A DNA stretch of 64,000 nt from Vanilla planifolia (GCA_023846275.1 CM043868.1:19873755-19937754); one strand, 5' to 3'; numbered from the stretch's first letter, positions 49,125-61,278 are shown. Notes: generated from the sequence alone by a model not told the origin. A program made the numbers and translations.

Positions 49125-52100
49125 TCAAGGGAGATCAAACATAAAATCAGACAACATGAGTTTGAGTAAGGGCATGGGAAAGGAGTCCCCAAGAACCAAA
49201 ACGAACTCATTGAGGTATGCAACACAAGCAACCCAGTCAGCAGGCGCGTTCCCCTCTCTGCGAATATGGGAGAACCAGACTGCCTCCAGACCTCTAGCAT
49301 ACTTAAGGGTCTTGGAAAAAACCCCATCCTCAGGAGGGTGGGAAATCATCTCAAAAACCACCTGGAGCGTCGTCATCAAGTCAGTTTGAATTTTCACAGC
49401 CCGGTTAAAGGGAAGGGAGCCCTTAAGCAAGTTAAGGGCCAATAGTATAGCCTGGACCTCCATCATGTCAGCGCCCTGGGAGAACATCCTCTTGCCGGCC
49501 ACCAAGAGCGGTCTTCCCATGTAATCTCTGACAACCATGCCAAGACCAGCAATGGAATCACCAACCACAGATCACAATTAACTTTTATCCATCCTATTGG
49601 GCGGGGGGGGGGGGGGGGGGGGGGAAGCCAACAATGCGTTACAAGCAAGTTCGAAGAGTTGCCAGGATTCCCGTTGGACAGGGATGAGTAGAAGAGATGC
49701 TAACTGAGTGTAGTGTTCACATCGATCCTGATCGTCCGAAGCAATGAGCATGGTAGAGGCACCGGGTTGTTGTGCATAATCGCGTTCCTCCTTGCCCAGA
49801 TGTAGTGCATGGTGGTGGCTAATGTGGCAACATGCCTCGCACCGTCACCACGGCATGCAGGGGGCGAGCCCACAAACCGGAGGAGTCGTCTGTGAACAGT
49901 GACCTGGCACCTGCACTCGTGGACAAGCCCAGCTCGGTCAGAGCCCCGCGGGCCTGGCAGTCAACCCATAGATCCTGGGCACGCGGGCAGTCCCAGAACA
50001 CGTGTTGCACGGACTCCTCTGCTGTGAGACCTAACTGGCAATTGGTATTCCGGCTTAAGCCCTTGCGGGCCAACCACGTAGCCGTAGGAAGGAACTCACC
50101 GACGACCCGCCACAAGAACATGCGAACCCTTAACATCGCTTTGATCTTCCAGATTCTCCTAATCACCTCAGCAGGATGCCGACCACCACGCCTGACGGAA
50201 TTCTCAGCACTGCAAACTATATGCGTGTAAATCCGGCCAATGTCAACCCTTGTCATCTCGATGTGGATCTGGAGCAGAATGTCCTAGGCAGGCTCTCGAG
50301 CTCTCGGAAGGTGCAGAATCCTGTCAGTGAGCTCCTCGCCCTCCCAATTACGGATTGCATCCACATCCCAATCCCCAACAACCATGATACAGTCAGCGAC
50401 ACTAGCCGGCCAGTGGGTGTGCATATTGACGAAAGTCGACCAGTAGTAGAGTGGGAGGACACCCAGCCAGTTGTCCTCCGCAAACCGCACCGTTCGCCCG
50501 TCATTGATGTGCAAGAAGAAGATCGAAATTGCCACAGGCATCATCTCCAGCATCATTTTGCTCACAGATGAGGCATTCCGAGGAGCTTTCATCAGCGGAT
50601 TACTAAGCGAATATTTCCTCCTCATGATGTCAACCCAGAGACTGGCTTCACGACTAAGGATGTGTTTGGAGTTGCTCATTTGGAGCACATGATGCCAGAT
50701 GCAGAAGTCCCGAAGACCAAGCCCGTCAGCGACCTTCGGCAGGGTGATGCAATCCCATGACGCGTAATGCATCATGTTCGCACAGCTAGTCCCGCACCAG
50801 AGGAACCTTCTAACACGCCTCTCTATGTCATCAAGGATCCCCACCAGCACCACACAATGCCTCAGGATGTGGTTGGGGATAGCACTGAAAACAGAGGAGG
50901 CCAAGGCTGCTCTGCCCGCAAGCGACAGCGGATGGATGCGCCAATTGACTACCGCAGCATCAATTCTTTGGACAAAGAAGTTGAGGTCAGCCTTAGTCAG
51001 GTGCCTCGCAGCGATGGGGACACCAAGGTATGTAAACGTCTGGCCATGCTCCATGCGGAGCTTCCTCAAGATCAGCTTGGATTTCTTCTTGCTGAACTTA
51101 GTGCTAAAGTAGACCCTGGACTTCGTGAGGTTGACCCGCACCCCAGCAGCCTCCTCGAAAGCCCGCATGATACTATGAACAACTCGCGCAGCCATGCGGG
51201 AGGCAGGAGCAAACAACAGCACATTGTCCGCTAACAAAATGTGCGAAATTTGCTACGCGTGCTGCCCATGCCTGAACCCAAGTAGTTGCCTCGACTCATA
51301 GTCCCTCCCCAAAGCTCGAAAGGTATTCAGTGGCCAGGATGTAGAGGTAAGGCGAGAGCGGGCAGCCCTGCCGGAGTCCCCGCTGCGCCACCACCCACGG
51401 GAGGCGAGAGCCATTGAGGAGGACACCAAATCTCGAACGAGTGATGCACGTAGCGATTCAATCGTGCCAGACGAGGGGGAATCCCATGACCTTCATAATC
51501 TCGAGCAGGAAGTCCCAGTGCACGCTGTCGTAGGCTTGCTCCATGTTTATCTTCACAGCCATGAGGCCCGAAGCAGCGGTGCAGGTGCGCATCTTCGCGG
51601 CCATTTCCTGTGCGATATTGATGTTATCAGAGATGCTCTGCCCAAGAATGAATGTAGCTTGCTCACGCGAGATGAGGCTCTGTATCAGCGGCTTCAGCCT
51701 CTCGACCAGAATGCGCGCCACCACCTTTTAGATGGTGTTGCAGAGGCTAATTGGCCGATAGTGCTCTGGCCTACATGCCCCCTGTTTCTTCGGGATAAGG
51801 ACAATGAGCGTGTCCTTCCAGACCTCCGACAGCCTCCGTTCCTCAAAGAAGGCCTGCACCGCGTTGATGACGTCGCTACGCGTGATGGCCCAGTGGCCAT
51901 GCAGGAACTCCACCGTGATCCCATCGATGCCTGGGACTCTATTCCTTTTGATTCTCAGCATGTCCGCGATGATTTCGTTTTCAGTAACCCTGCAGCCAAG
52001 ATTGGATGCCACTTCATCACCGATGATGCTAGTTAGCGAGGAAATCTGCAGCAAGGCCCCCTGGTCCCCGCACCGCCATTTCCGTGCGAAGTAAGCCAGG

Positions 52101-53299
52101 ATGACCCATCTAATGCTGTTGGGAGAGTCCGCCACCTTGTCATCGTCGTCCCTCAGCTGGGTAATCAGATTCGTCCGAGCCCGAGCCGTAGCTGCATTAT
52201 GGAAGAACCTCATGTTGCAGTCTCCAAGTTTCGCCCAGTGTACTTTGACATGCTACCACCACCATTGCTCTTCATGTGCACAGCCGTAGTGGAAGGCCAT
52301 GACCATATTCCCAAGCCACGCATAATCCTCCTCAGTAAGACCCTCCTTAGACTCCCTTGTCTGAAGTTCGTCAATGCCCCGTTCCAGCTCCCTGTTCCTG
52401 TTGACAAGGTTCCCTACCTCCTCCCGGCTCCATCTTTGCAGCGCCATCAACGAGCGCTTCAACTTGGTCATGACTGCCTCCATGTGATTTCCCTTCGCCC
52501 GACTTTGCCATGCATGGTTCACCACCTGGAATGATTATGGAAAGTTTAACCACACGCTATCAAAGAGCGGCCTGTTGGTTTTCGGCCACGGGTTCTTGCC
52601 ACCCAAGTTAACCAGCAGCGAGCAATGGTCCGTCCCGAGCTAGCTAAGATGGTGCACAGAGCAATCGGGAAAAGCCAGTATCCCTACAGAATTCATGAGA
52701 ACACGATCTAAATGCTCCAGGATTCGCGTGTCGCACTGCTTCCCGTTGCACCATGTAGAATGGTTGTCGAAGAAGCCCAAATCAGCAAGCTGGATTTCCT
52801 GCATAAAGTCAGCAAGTTTTTGCTGAACCCTACCATAGATGAATCTTCGCTTGCCGTGTTTCTCCTCCTGGGCCATAACCAGGTTGAGGTCCCCAGTGAC
52901 AATAAGGGGATCGTCCCCACAAGAAGACTGTCGGATGGCGTCCGAAATCTCCCTACGCTTATGGTGGTCTTTAGGCCCCTAAACAAAGAAACAGTTGAGC
53001 ATACAGTCGGCGCGAGGACTAATCGTGCACCCCACAACATGTACCGAGGCCGCCGTGATCATAAGATCAACCCAGTTTTTCCACAAGAGAACAATGCCAG
53101 CCGACATGCCCACGGAAGGGTGAGCCGCGAATTCCCAGTCTCTCTCGAGGAGCCAGTCTACATTCTGCCGTGAGAAGGTCTTTGCTTTCGTCTCCATTAA
53201 GGCCATGACCGTAGCATTCCCCTCGCGAACCGGCCTTTGCAAGTAACTCCTCGACTTCCTATTTTTAACACCTCTGATATTTCAAATTATGAGCAGCAT
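49125..53299 (-). pseudogene. LINE-B ORF2: endonuclease, reverse transcriptase and RNase H, dead
   Basis: It begins at the ATG at 53299 with MLLII, then a TGA (53284-53282) where the family has the Trp of the WN(I/C)RG motif, then NIRGVKN and VMALMETK of the endonuclease. Reverse transcriptase pieces follow in several frames: LIPKKQGACRPEHYRPISLC, then QATFILGQSISDN, then the FADD box altered to LADN (51223-51234), so the second catalytic Asp is lost, then FTYLGVPI. A zinc-binding region (MFLWRVVGEFLPTATWLARK, then CQLGLTAEESVQHVFWDC) lies at about 49819-50256. The RNase H domain (49125-49660) keeps KVNCD, an IQTD strand and a REGNAPADWVA helix. At least five frame breaks are visible. Confidence 0.88.
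49603..49624 (+). repeat. G22 homopolymer inside LINE-B
   Basis: 22 consecutive G on the + strand (C22 in the element sense). It encodes a poly-Pro run between the zinc-binding region and RNase H, where related elements have a short Pro-rich linker before GWIKVN. Confidence 0.95.
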
Positions 53300-53420
53300 T
53301 TTGATGTAGGCCATGTTATCAGTGCTCCCATGCAACCATGCATCAACTCCACATAAAGCCACCGCCATCTTACTCCTTGATGGCCACTGGCCCCACAAAG
53401 CGCAGCCCCGGAGACGTCTC

Positions 53421-55116
53421 CTAATTTGGTTTAGTGACATGCCTATCTGGGCTTGTAGGTATATCCCTCTCCCGTTCCTCTTGCAACAAGGGTAGTTTCC
53501 CCTTGTGCCCTCCTACATGGAGTGCATGGCCCGTTCCTACAACCATCATGGGATGACCACCCAAGTTTGTCTGCATCCAGTCCTCGCGGCCCCCAGGTTG
53601 CGAAGCCCGCATTGCTCTACTTCTGTCATGGTCCGTGGATGGGCTCCTGATGCCGTGGGACGTGCTAACAGTCTCCCGACCACGAATTCTGCGACTAGCA
53701 TCATTCCGAGGAGGTAGGTTTGCCATAGTAGCCGAGCCTCTATGGTCAGTTGTGCCCTGTCTCCTGTGCCGTGGTTGGACGAGCATCCATGGCCCCTGTC
53801 AATGTGCCTTTCCTTCTGTATCGAGTGTGTTCTCCTCCCGCTGCCGAAGGCCATTAGTGCCTCCCGCCTCTATGGGTTTGCCATCACCAAAAGATGTGTC
53901 CACCGCCACCGTCAGTCCTTCACGACCCACGTCAGTAGACGAATGGGGAATAAGGCAAGCGAGCCCCGCCTCTTTTTGCGTGTTATAGTTGCTCATCAGA
54001 TGACCAACATGACCACATGTGAAGCAGATCCGCGACAGCCTCTCATACTCAAAAGCCTGATAGGTTCTCCCAAATTCACCATTGAGCCATATGCGCGGTT
54101 TCAGCGGCTTCGAAAGATCCATCCGGACTCACACCCGAGCGTAGGAAGAGCGTTCCATTTCAACAGTCCAACCGTCAAGGAGGAAAAGTTCTCTGATTGC
54201 CTTAGCAATTCGTAATATGTTCTCAACGTCTCAGTAGATGAGTAGGAGACCCGGAAGGCGCACGCATCGCGGTTGCAGTGTTTGGTCCGAACTCGTGTGT
54301 CCAGATATCAAGCCCCATGGCTTGGCTAGCAATCTGCCACGGGCCACCGACCCAAACCTCGTTCCTGTCATTGATGGAATCGAAGTGCAAGCAAAAACAG
54401 CTGGAGGACAAGTCGAAGACCTTAAAATTATTGTAGTGACCCGATCTCTTGAGCAATACCCGTGCGATGACGGGAAAGGAGAGTGTGTTCCCGTAGATTC
54501 GGCCAACCAAATCGAATTTATGAAATTCGATACACCGCTGGCAAGCATCTAATGACATGAGTATGTCACCACCCTCAACGTAATCAGGGATTCCTGCGGT
54601 GTGCTCCTTGACGTCGATGTTGGCCGGATGCACATAAGAGGTCACCAGACTGCTGTTGTTGTTTACGATCAGGGCTTCTTTGAAGTTGACCTTAGTTGCG
54701 AGAGCCGCCCGATTCCCAGCATCCTTGTACACAGGTTTGGTTGTTTCTCCCATGAATTTGCTCACCATGAGCTCTACCTTCTTGTGCGTCTTGTCCTGTA
54801 GCTCCAGCGTAGCAGCATTCGCTGAGCGGCCCTCCAGGGCTTCCCCCTCAGCATCCCCCTGAATCTGATAGTCAGGGAGGAAAACTGGAGTGTCCATCTT
54901 TTCCACCACGATCACTGGATCATCCCCACCTTCCAACGCGCCCCTTTGGCCCTTGAATATGTCAACCTCAGAGTCGAAGTTTTGGGGAGGAGGGAGAATT
55001 TCATCGGTGGTCATCGTTCCTCCCACAGACGTAAAGGAAAGACACTCCCTCACTGGAGAATTGCTCCCAGAAGTCCTCGCCTTCTTGTTGCTCCTTCGAG
55101 TCTTACTTCCCGCCAT
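53421..55116 (-). pseudogene. LINE-B ORF1: DUF4283 / zinc-knuckle protein, frameshifted
   Basis: It starts at the ATG at 55116 (MAGSKTRRSNKKARTSG, basic). It is open for 297 codons to 54223 through a DUF4283 region (FDLVGRIYGNTLSFPVIARV, then VWVGGPWQIASQAMGLDIWT). It continues in another frame (54122-53799) with a knuckle CFTCGHVGHLMSNY, in which the last zinc ligand, normally Cys, is Tyr. It then continues in a third stretch with PWMLVQPRHRRQG, a motif usual after the knuckle in plant LINE ORF1 proteins. Not translatable as one protein. Confidence 0.82.
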
Positions 55117-55559
55117 CTTTCGTTCAGTTAGGGCTGCAGGTGGCACAGAACCAAGCACGGGGATGGTGCGGTGTGGTGCTCCGTAGGATAGCTGAGCTGT
55201 TTAATCCTATCACTGTGCCCCCGCTTTAGCAGGATCCAGATATTCAAATTCAAAGTTCCCGGATCCATGTGACCCGGCAAAATTCCACAACGGTCGAGAG
55301 CTTCACGTGCCCTTCGCACATGCGACTGTTAGCCGTTGTCCACTGCCAGTCAGGTGCCGACCAACGCCGCCGCTTCGCCGTGACACACCCCCCGATTGCG
55401 CCGCCCAACCAGTCTTGGATATCAGCTAGCCGGCCCACCGAGTCACCGCACCCGTTCCGTCCCGTGCACACCGTCACCACCTCCTGGGCTGAGCCACCAA
55501 ACGAGGACCTCCCGGCACCACCGCCCGAGCTCAGTCACCCGAGTGTGGCCCACACCACA

Positions 55560-55765
55560 GGCACAGGTCGCCGGTTACCGTCGCTGGCTCCCGCCGATAG
55601 CTCCGGTCACAGGCACCCGACTCTAGCACACGTCACAAGCTCCTGGCACAAGCTTCCGTCACTAGCTCCCATCACTAGCTCTAGACACTGGTTGCTGTCA
55701 CTCCCGTCGCTGGCTCCCGCCGTTAGCTCCCGTCACAGGGTTGGCTCCCGTCGCTGGCTCCTCAA
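55560..55765 (-). repeat. GC-rich minisatellite at the 5' end of LINE-B
   Basis: Degenerate ~18-20-bp units such as GTCGCTGGCTCCCG, GTCACTAGCTCCC and GTCACAAGCTCCTG recur about ten times on the + strand. The repeat lies at the element 5' end, where monomeric promoter repeats occur in some L1 elements. The overlapping + strand frame is an artefact. Confidence 0.7.
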
Positions 55766-55834
55766 AATAAATGCATTTCTATTTTCCAATTCTGTTGTGG
55801 ACTTTTGATATTCATCAACTTACTAAATGCATTT

Positions 55835-55845
55835 AAACTATAATT
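55835..55845. repeat. Candidate target-site duplication, right copy (LINE-B)
   Basis: AAACTATAATT, identical to 49042-49052. Confidence 0.6.
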
Positions 55846-58800
55846 GAAACATAATAAAAAAAGAGACATCATATTTTAGATTTACATATGATAAATACAT
55901 ATGTTATCTTCATTATTGAAATATTTTTGATATCTCATTTATGTGTGATTATAATAGATGCCTATTCAAAGTCATCATTTACATATAATTGTTGTTGCTC
56001 ACAATTGCTCCACGACGATCTTCTTATAGTATGAGAGTTCGATTTTCTCACTTTTGCTCTAAAGCAATCAATATTAGAGTTTGGAAATTTTACTTTGGTA
56101 TCAAAACTTTAAATTTACACTAATTTAGTCTTAGAGAAAGAGTAATCTTGTTTTGACCACATTGTTGATTTTGTTTACTACCATCTTCTTCCTTAAGCAT
56201 TTTTAAAGGAGCCTAGAAATTACAGTGTCTAACTTAGTAGTCAACTATCACTTTATTGCATATTTGCTAACCCTATTGATTTATCTTAGCCTTTGACAAT
56301 TGGCATAGAATCCCTCATTGTATATCATTATTACCATCTTGACTTACAACTACCATTTTAGTCTATGCAAAACCATCACTTTGATTCTTTACAAATGTTT
56401 TTCATAATGAAATTAATATATGTTAAAAATTACTTTGAGTGTCAAATTTATGTAAGTTTTATCCACGTACTAATTAACACTTGAGAGCTTAATGTTGTGA
56501 TGTGGTTATTCACTATTAAGATTTCCACTTTCTAAGGACAATTCCACCTACAAAAAGGAATCAAAATCATTTTTGTCTTGCTTTATTATTAGATGAAGTA
56601 GATCTGAGTAAAAAAAACATCCAAAAACTTACCTAAAATGTCAATTCCTCTAATACTTTGGAATCTTACTAATTATTATTATCAATAATAATACTATATT
56701 TAATTCTTTGTAGTTTCAATCTTTTTCTAATAGCAAGTCTAAAATATACCTTTGCTAGACATACCAAATTAGATTAAAAAATTGAGGCTTGAAGAAAATA
56801 AACAAAAATATATTGAAAATTCTCATGGATTTTATCACACAACTTCTCTATAACAACTTTAGAAATTCCATGTTTTTAAACTTATGAAGGTGCAAATACT
56901 TCTAAGATAAATTAGAGTACTTTTTATTGATTTAAAAGTGCTATAGTCATTACTCAAGAAAATTGAAGAATGGCTTAATAAATCTACCTAACTAGATTTG
57001 CAATATGAAATCTAATTAAATGTGAATGTGAAGTATAATAAGAGCAAATTGAATGAGCAAAACTTTAATAAATATGAATTAATAAGAGTATTTGAGCATG
57101 GACAATAGAGGATCTCAAGAAAATAAGTTCTTACGAGTCTGTGTTTAAAAAGGGCCTCAGATGGTTTGGTAATGTATGAGAGCTGGACTTATAAGGATCT
57201 GGATGAGTGGCCCAAAGGGATATGTATCTCAATTAGTGATCATGAAATAGTGATGTTTTGAGAGAAAGTTCTCATAAAGTGGTCTTAAGAGAGTCTTGAA
57301 AGGAATATGTGCCTCACGAGATGGCCTCGATAGTGATGTCTTTAGAGGACATTCTCAAGAGATGGTATGGAGATGTTCTTAAGAGTTGGTCTTGAGAAAG
57401 ATGCGTCTTGAGATGAGGACTTGAGATGGAAGTTTGGATTGATTATTTTGGAAGTTTTTGATATATAATGAGAAAAAATTTTAAAACATTAGAATGAGTC
57501 TCAAGAATAAGGTCTCATTAAACCTCAAATAACATATTTTCTAATTGAGTTGTTGATTAATAAGTAGAGTTAAGTTTCTTTTGATTATCTATCTAATCCA
57601 AGTATCAAATAATATAATTAGAAAGGCTAAATATGTCAAATTTAGAATATTTAAAAAAATAAAAAAATATTTATTTTAAATAAAAATATTCTTTTGAATT
57701 TGAAAATTTTTTGTTCAAAATCATATTTTTCATATAAATTTGAGATATATGAGAGACTCAAGTATTCTAATTTAGCAAAGTAAATCCAAGCTATCATGGA
57801 TTGTTATGTTAATTGCTATAATATATTTCTATATTGATATTGAAATTTAAATATGTTGAAATTGATTATGGAAACATGGTGTCCTTATTTAATATATATT
57901 ATCAATTTTAATGCTATGCAATAATAAATAAACATTGTCAGAATTTATATGCATTTAAATGATTATGATGATATGTTTGTTCCTTATTATATTCATAAAG
58001 CCATGAAATTATAATGTATTTAAATATTTGAGTTATTGTATTCTACTTTAACAAGTGTAATCATCATGAATGTGAAAGGAATAAAACATAAAAGAGGATA
58101 AAGGAAATAATAATGTGGGTTTAAAGGGTTTATGCATGATATGAATGATAAAAGAAAGTGATATGATTTTCCTTGTGACTTTACACACCTCAGCTCGATC
58201 ATTATGAAATATTGTGACATTTTGTGATATTGGTTTGATATTTTACTGGGCATAGCTTGGTAGGGTGTGAAACTAGGGATATCATACCATGCCTTGACAA
58301 GGTAGAGGGCTAGATAAATTGAGGATTAGAGATTTATAATGTGTCATATTACCAATCATGTGTAAAAGAGAGTATGTGATTAGCCTTAGTATAAACTTAT
58401 ATGTGATTATGCAAAGATTGAAAAGACATGGGCCTAGGCATATTATGTGATAATATTGATTGTGTATATTATATCAAGATATAAGATATGTATATCATAG
58501 TATCTATGGATGTGTTATGAGCAATATGTGACTAGGTATGTTTGATAGAATATAAAGCTAGAAATATTGTATTTTAAGATGCAGGATGAAAGTCCAAAGA
58601 AAAATGGACCCACTAAAGAAGAACATAAATAAAGAAAAAATTGATTTGGATATTGTTTGTTATGAGTAGCATATGTCATCATGATTTTATATCAATTTTG
58701 TTTAATTTTTTATATCATCATTACATTATTATTCATATTTTTCTATTGAGTTAGTAGTTTGCTTATTTCATATTTGTTTATTTCTTCATACACTATTTAG

Positions 58801-59237
58801 AAAGGAAAATAGTAGAGCTAAAATGTAACTAGTATTTGACAAATAAGATAACATAGTTGAATAGTTTTGGTTTTGTATTATATAATTGCTTTTGTTTTAT
58901 ATCATTAATTCTTCATATTTTGGTTTTCATAAGACTACTATATCTTCCTTTAGCTGCATACTTTGAGATATTTTTTTATCATTTTATATTTATTAAATAA
59001 AATGTTTTAGAAAGAAAAAAGTTAAACATCTTATACATGATCATTTACAATAGTCATCAATGTGTTATTAATTCGATCCACATTTGTGTCACTCCGATTT
59101 CATATTATATCATTGTATGCATAGCTAAAAGATGATAGCACAAGTGTCAAAAGTGGACTCAAACACATGTTTGCAATCTTATAGAAGAAAATAAGAACAA
59201 ATCTTGGTATACTATATGGTAATATCGTGACTCATCT
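55846..59237. other. AT-rich spacer with probable decayed LTR sequence
   Basis: No gene is recognised. A degenerate repeat lies at 57105-57435. Strings such as TACTGGGCATAGCTT (near 58245) and CTATTGAGTTAGTAGTTTGC (near 58744) recall the block TACTGGGCGTAGCTTATTC of the LTR-like unit at 61712, so older copies of related elements may be present. Confidence 0.4.
57105..57435 (+). repeat. Degenerate minisatellite rich in GAGATG / TCTTGAGA motifs
   Basis: Repeated variants of GATGGTCTTGAGA, TCTCAAGAGATGG and AGTGATGTCTTTAGAG along about 330 bases, strongly diverged. Borders are approximate. Confidence 0.45.
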
Positions 59238-59919
59238 TGTTATACCCGGTAAAATATTATACGTTTAATCTTCAATAATTCAATTGTGGCTTGGATGATT
59301 TCAGATCGACAGTAGGATGAGCCAGGAACTCAATTGGAGGCTATTGGAATTTCTGAAATTTTCTGGGGATTTTTTGGAGCACCGAGGAAATTTTTAAGTA
59401 ATTTTCCCTGTTTAATTGGATTTATTGGATTTTTGGAAATTCAAAAATCTAGTTAAATCGGTCTATTAGATTTTTAAACCGGAATTTGGTTTTTACCGCG
59501 CGTGAACCGGACCGGAGCGGTTCAGCGAAGGCGGGGGGCGGTTCGCCGAGTGCGTTTGCGCGTGCGGTTGGATAAGCCACGGATAAGCGGATCGGACGGA
59601 CGAGATCAGCGGTGGAGATTAACCGGCTGATCGGGTTTAAGCGGCGTTATTAGAAGGTCAACCGGCGCTTAATGGGTTCTTAACGGGTTATTACCGGTTT
59701 AAGCTGGGTATTTAACCTGATTTGTTCGGCTGTTAGGGTTTCGAGCGGTGGCCGGAGACGAAGTGTTCGCGGCGAACGGCGATACTTTCCGGCAGCCTTT
59801 CAAGGGGCTTTTTGTACCTGGAGGTTCGCGGGACCGAGGAGAATCAATTGGTACCGGTTTCGTTCGGCGAGGGGCAGCGGTTGGTCGCGTGCGAGCTTCA
59901 CCGTCGCCGGAGAAGAAAG

Positions 59920-59921
59920 GT
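59920..59921 (+). promoter_or_regulatory. Donor-like site after the GC-rich leader of unit 1
   Basis: AAAG|GTAGGAAATTC. The corresponding site in unit 2 (62470-62471) is GAG|GTAGGAAATTC. A pyrimidine-rich acceptor-like TTTTTCCAG|CGG lies at 61746-61754. Splicing is inferred, not shown. Confidence 0.3.
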
Positions 59922-60516
59922 AGGAAATTCAGATTTTAAATTAGTTATTTAGCAAATTAAAAATATGGATTATTTTGCAAATAGCTACCGGAGCATGCAG
60001 ATTGTGGTTTTTGGAATTGATTAATGCAAATTATTGATTTTAGCATTTTAGGGTTTTTCTTCGGAAAATTATAACCGCCGAATTTGGAAATTTTACCAAG
60101 CATGTGTTGATTCGATTATGTGCTTTAATCATGTTAAGATAGTATCAAATGTTGAAATTTGTTTAATTTCATAGATTGTTAAAATGGGGATCGGATGAAA
60201 CTTAGGCTGAAATTTTGATTGAACCTTAGAAATTAGTGGCATTAATGAAACATTAGGATAGTATGAACATCGGATTTTGTTTCTCTTTGATCTCGGTCGT
60301 CGAAAATCGACGGGGGAAACGGAATTTTCCCGGAGGAATCGTCGGCTAGGGTTTCGCGGGCGCCGGGCGGAGGAAGGAGATGGATTAGATTAATTTCGGT
60401 TTAGTTAATTAAGTAATTGTAATTATTCAATATTTATTAATAATTTAAATGTTAAACGTCGGCTGGAAATTGGATTAATTATTCGACCGGTGGGTACTCG
60501 GTTCAGCGCGAAGGCC

Positions 60517-60690
60517 GAACCGGCAGCGAAAAACCGGTTCAGCGGGATTAGGCGCGGACGAACGGCGCGAAGGCCCGAACCGGCAGCGAAAACCGGTTCA
60601 GCGGGATTCGGCGCGGACGAACGTCGCGAAAGCCGAACCGGCAGCGAAAACCGGTTCAGCGGGATTCGGCGCGGACGAACGGCGCGGAGG
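60517..60690 (+). repeat. Three-copy ~59-bp GC-rich minisatellite
   Basis: Copies start at 60517, 60577 and 60635. Each contains GAACCGGCAGCGAAA, CCGGTTCAGCGGGATT and GGCGCGGACGAACG. Unit 2 has a single copy at the same place (63056-63110). Confidence 0.85.
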
Positions 60691-60696
60691 AAATTT

Positions 60697-60838
60697 AATT
60701 CGGAAATTAATCCGAATTTTCGGAAAAAAGATATATGTGGAATTTAAAAATTAATTCGGAAATTAATCCGAATTTTCGGAAAAAGGATATATGTGAATTT
60801 AAATTTTAATTCGGAAATTTATTCCGAATTTCGGAAAA
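60697..60838 (+). repeat. Three-copy palindromic AATTCGG...CCGAATT repeat
   Basis: AATTCGGAAATT-AATCCGAATT recurs three times about 55-60 bases apart. Each can fold back because CGGA(A) faces TCCG. Two copies occur at the equivalent place in unit 2 (about 63137-63221). Confidence 0.75.
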
Positions 60839-61278
60839 ATTGAGAAAGGGCAGAATTTGATTTTTTGGAATTTGAAAAAAATGCAGTAATTAGAATTTCG
60901 GGATTTTAAATTCTGAAAAAAATTCAGAAAAAGAGAAATTGGGATTTGAGCGATCTCGAAAATTCTGGAGATCCGTATGTAGAGAAAAATTTCCTGAAGC
61001 AGGGAAAAATGTGATCAGTGATGACAGTACAGTTGAAACAGTCAGACAGAGGTATGGTACATGGATGCTACCAGAATGGTCAGAATTTTGGTACAGTTTG
61101 TGTTGCTTGGATGGCAATGACATGGTTAGAGTCAGTTTACTCAGTATTGGCATATTTCACGGATTGGCATATTGGACCGGACTACTATAGACACTATATG
61201 ATGTTTTAGGGTAGTTGTGGTAGGTAATTGTGCGGTTCAGACTTAGCTTCCACAGTATACATGTGACTGGTAGGCGCC

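Larger units (their letters stand above)
49053..55834 (-). mobile_element. LINE-B: decayed L1-type retrotransposon with RNase H
   Basis: About 6.8 kb on the - strand. From its 5' end it has a GC-rich leader with a minisatellite, a broken ORF1, a broken ORF2 (endonuclease, reverse transcriptase, zinc-binding region, RNase H), and a poly(A) tail seen as poly(T) at about 49051-49060. A matching 11-bp repeat frames it. The GC-rich part stops at about 55765, and the last 70 bases up to the right repeat are AT-rich, so the exact 5' end is uncertain. Many frameshifts, stops and lost catalytic residues make it much older than LINE-A. It lies just upstream of the PI4K gene, in the same orientation. 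Confidence 0.88.

Noticed and set aside
55269-55808. 179-codon frame on the + strand
   Set aside because: It is the antisense translation of the LINE-B leader and its minisatellite; the Ser/Pro/His repeats follow the DNA repeat.
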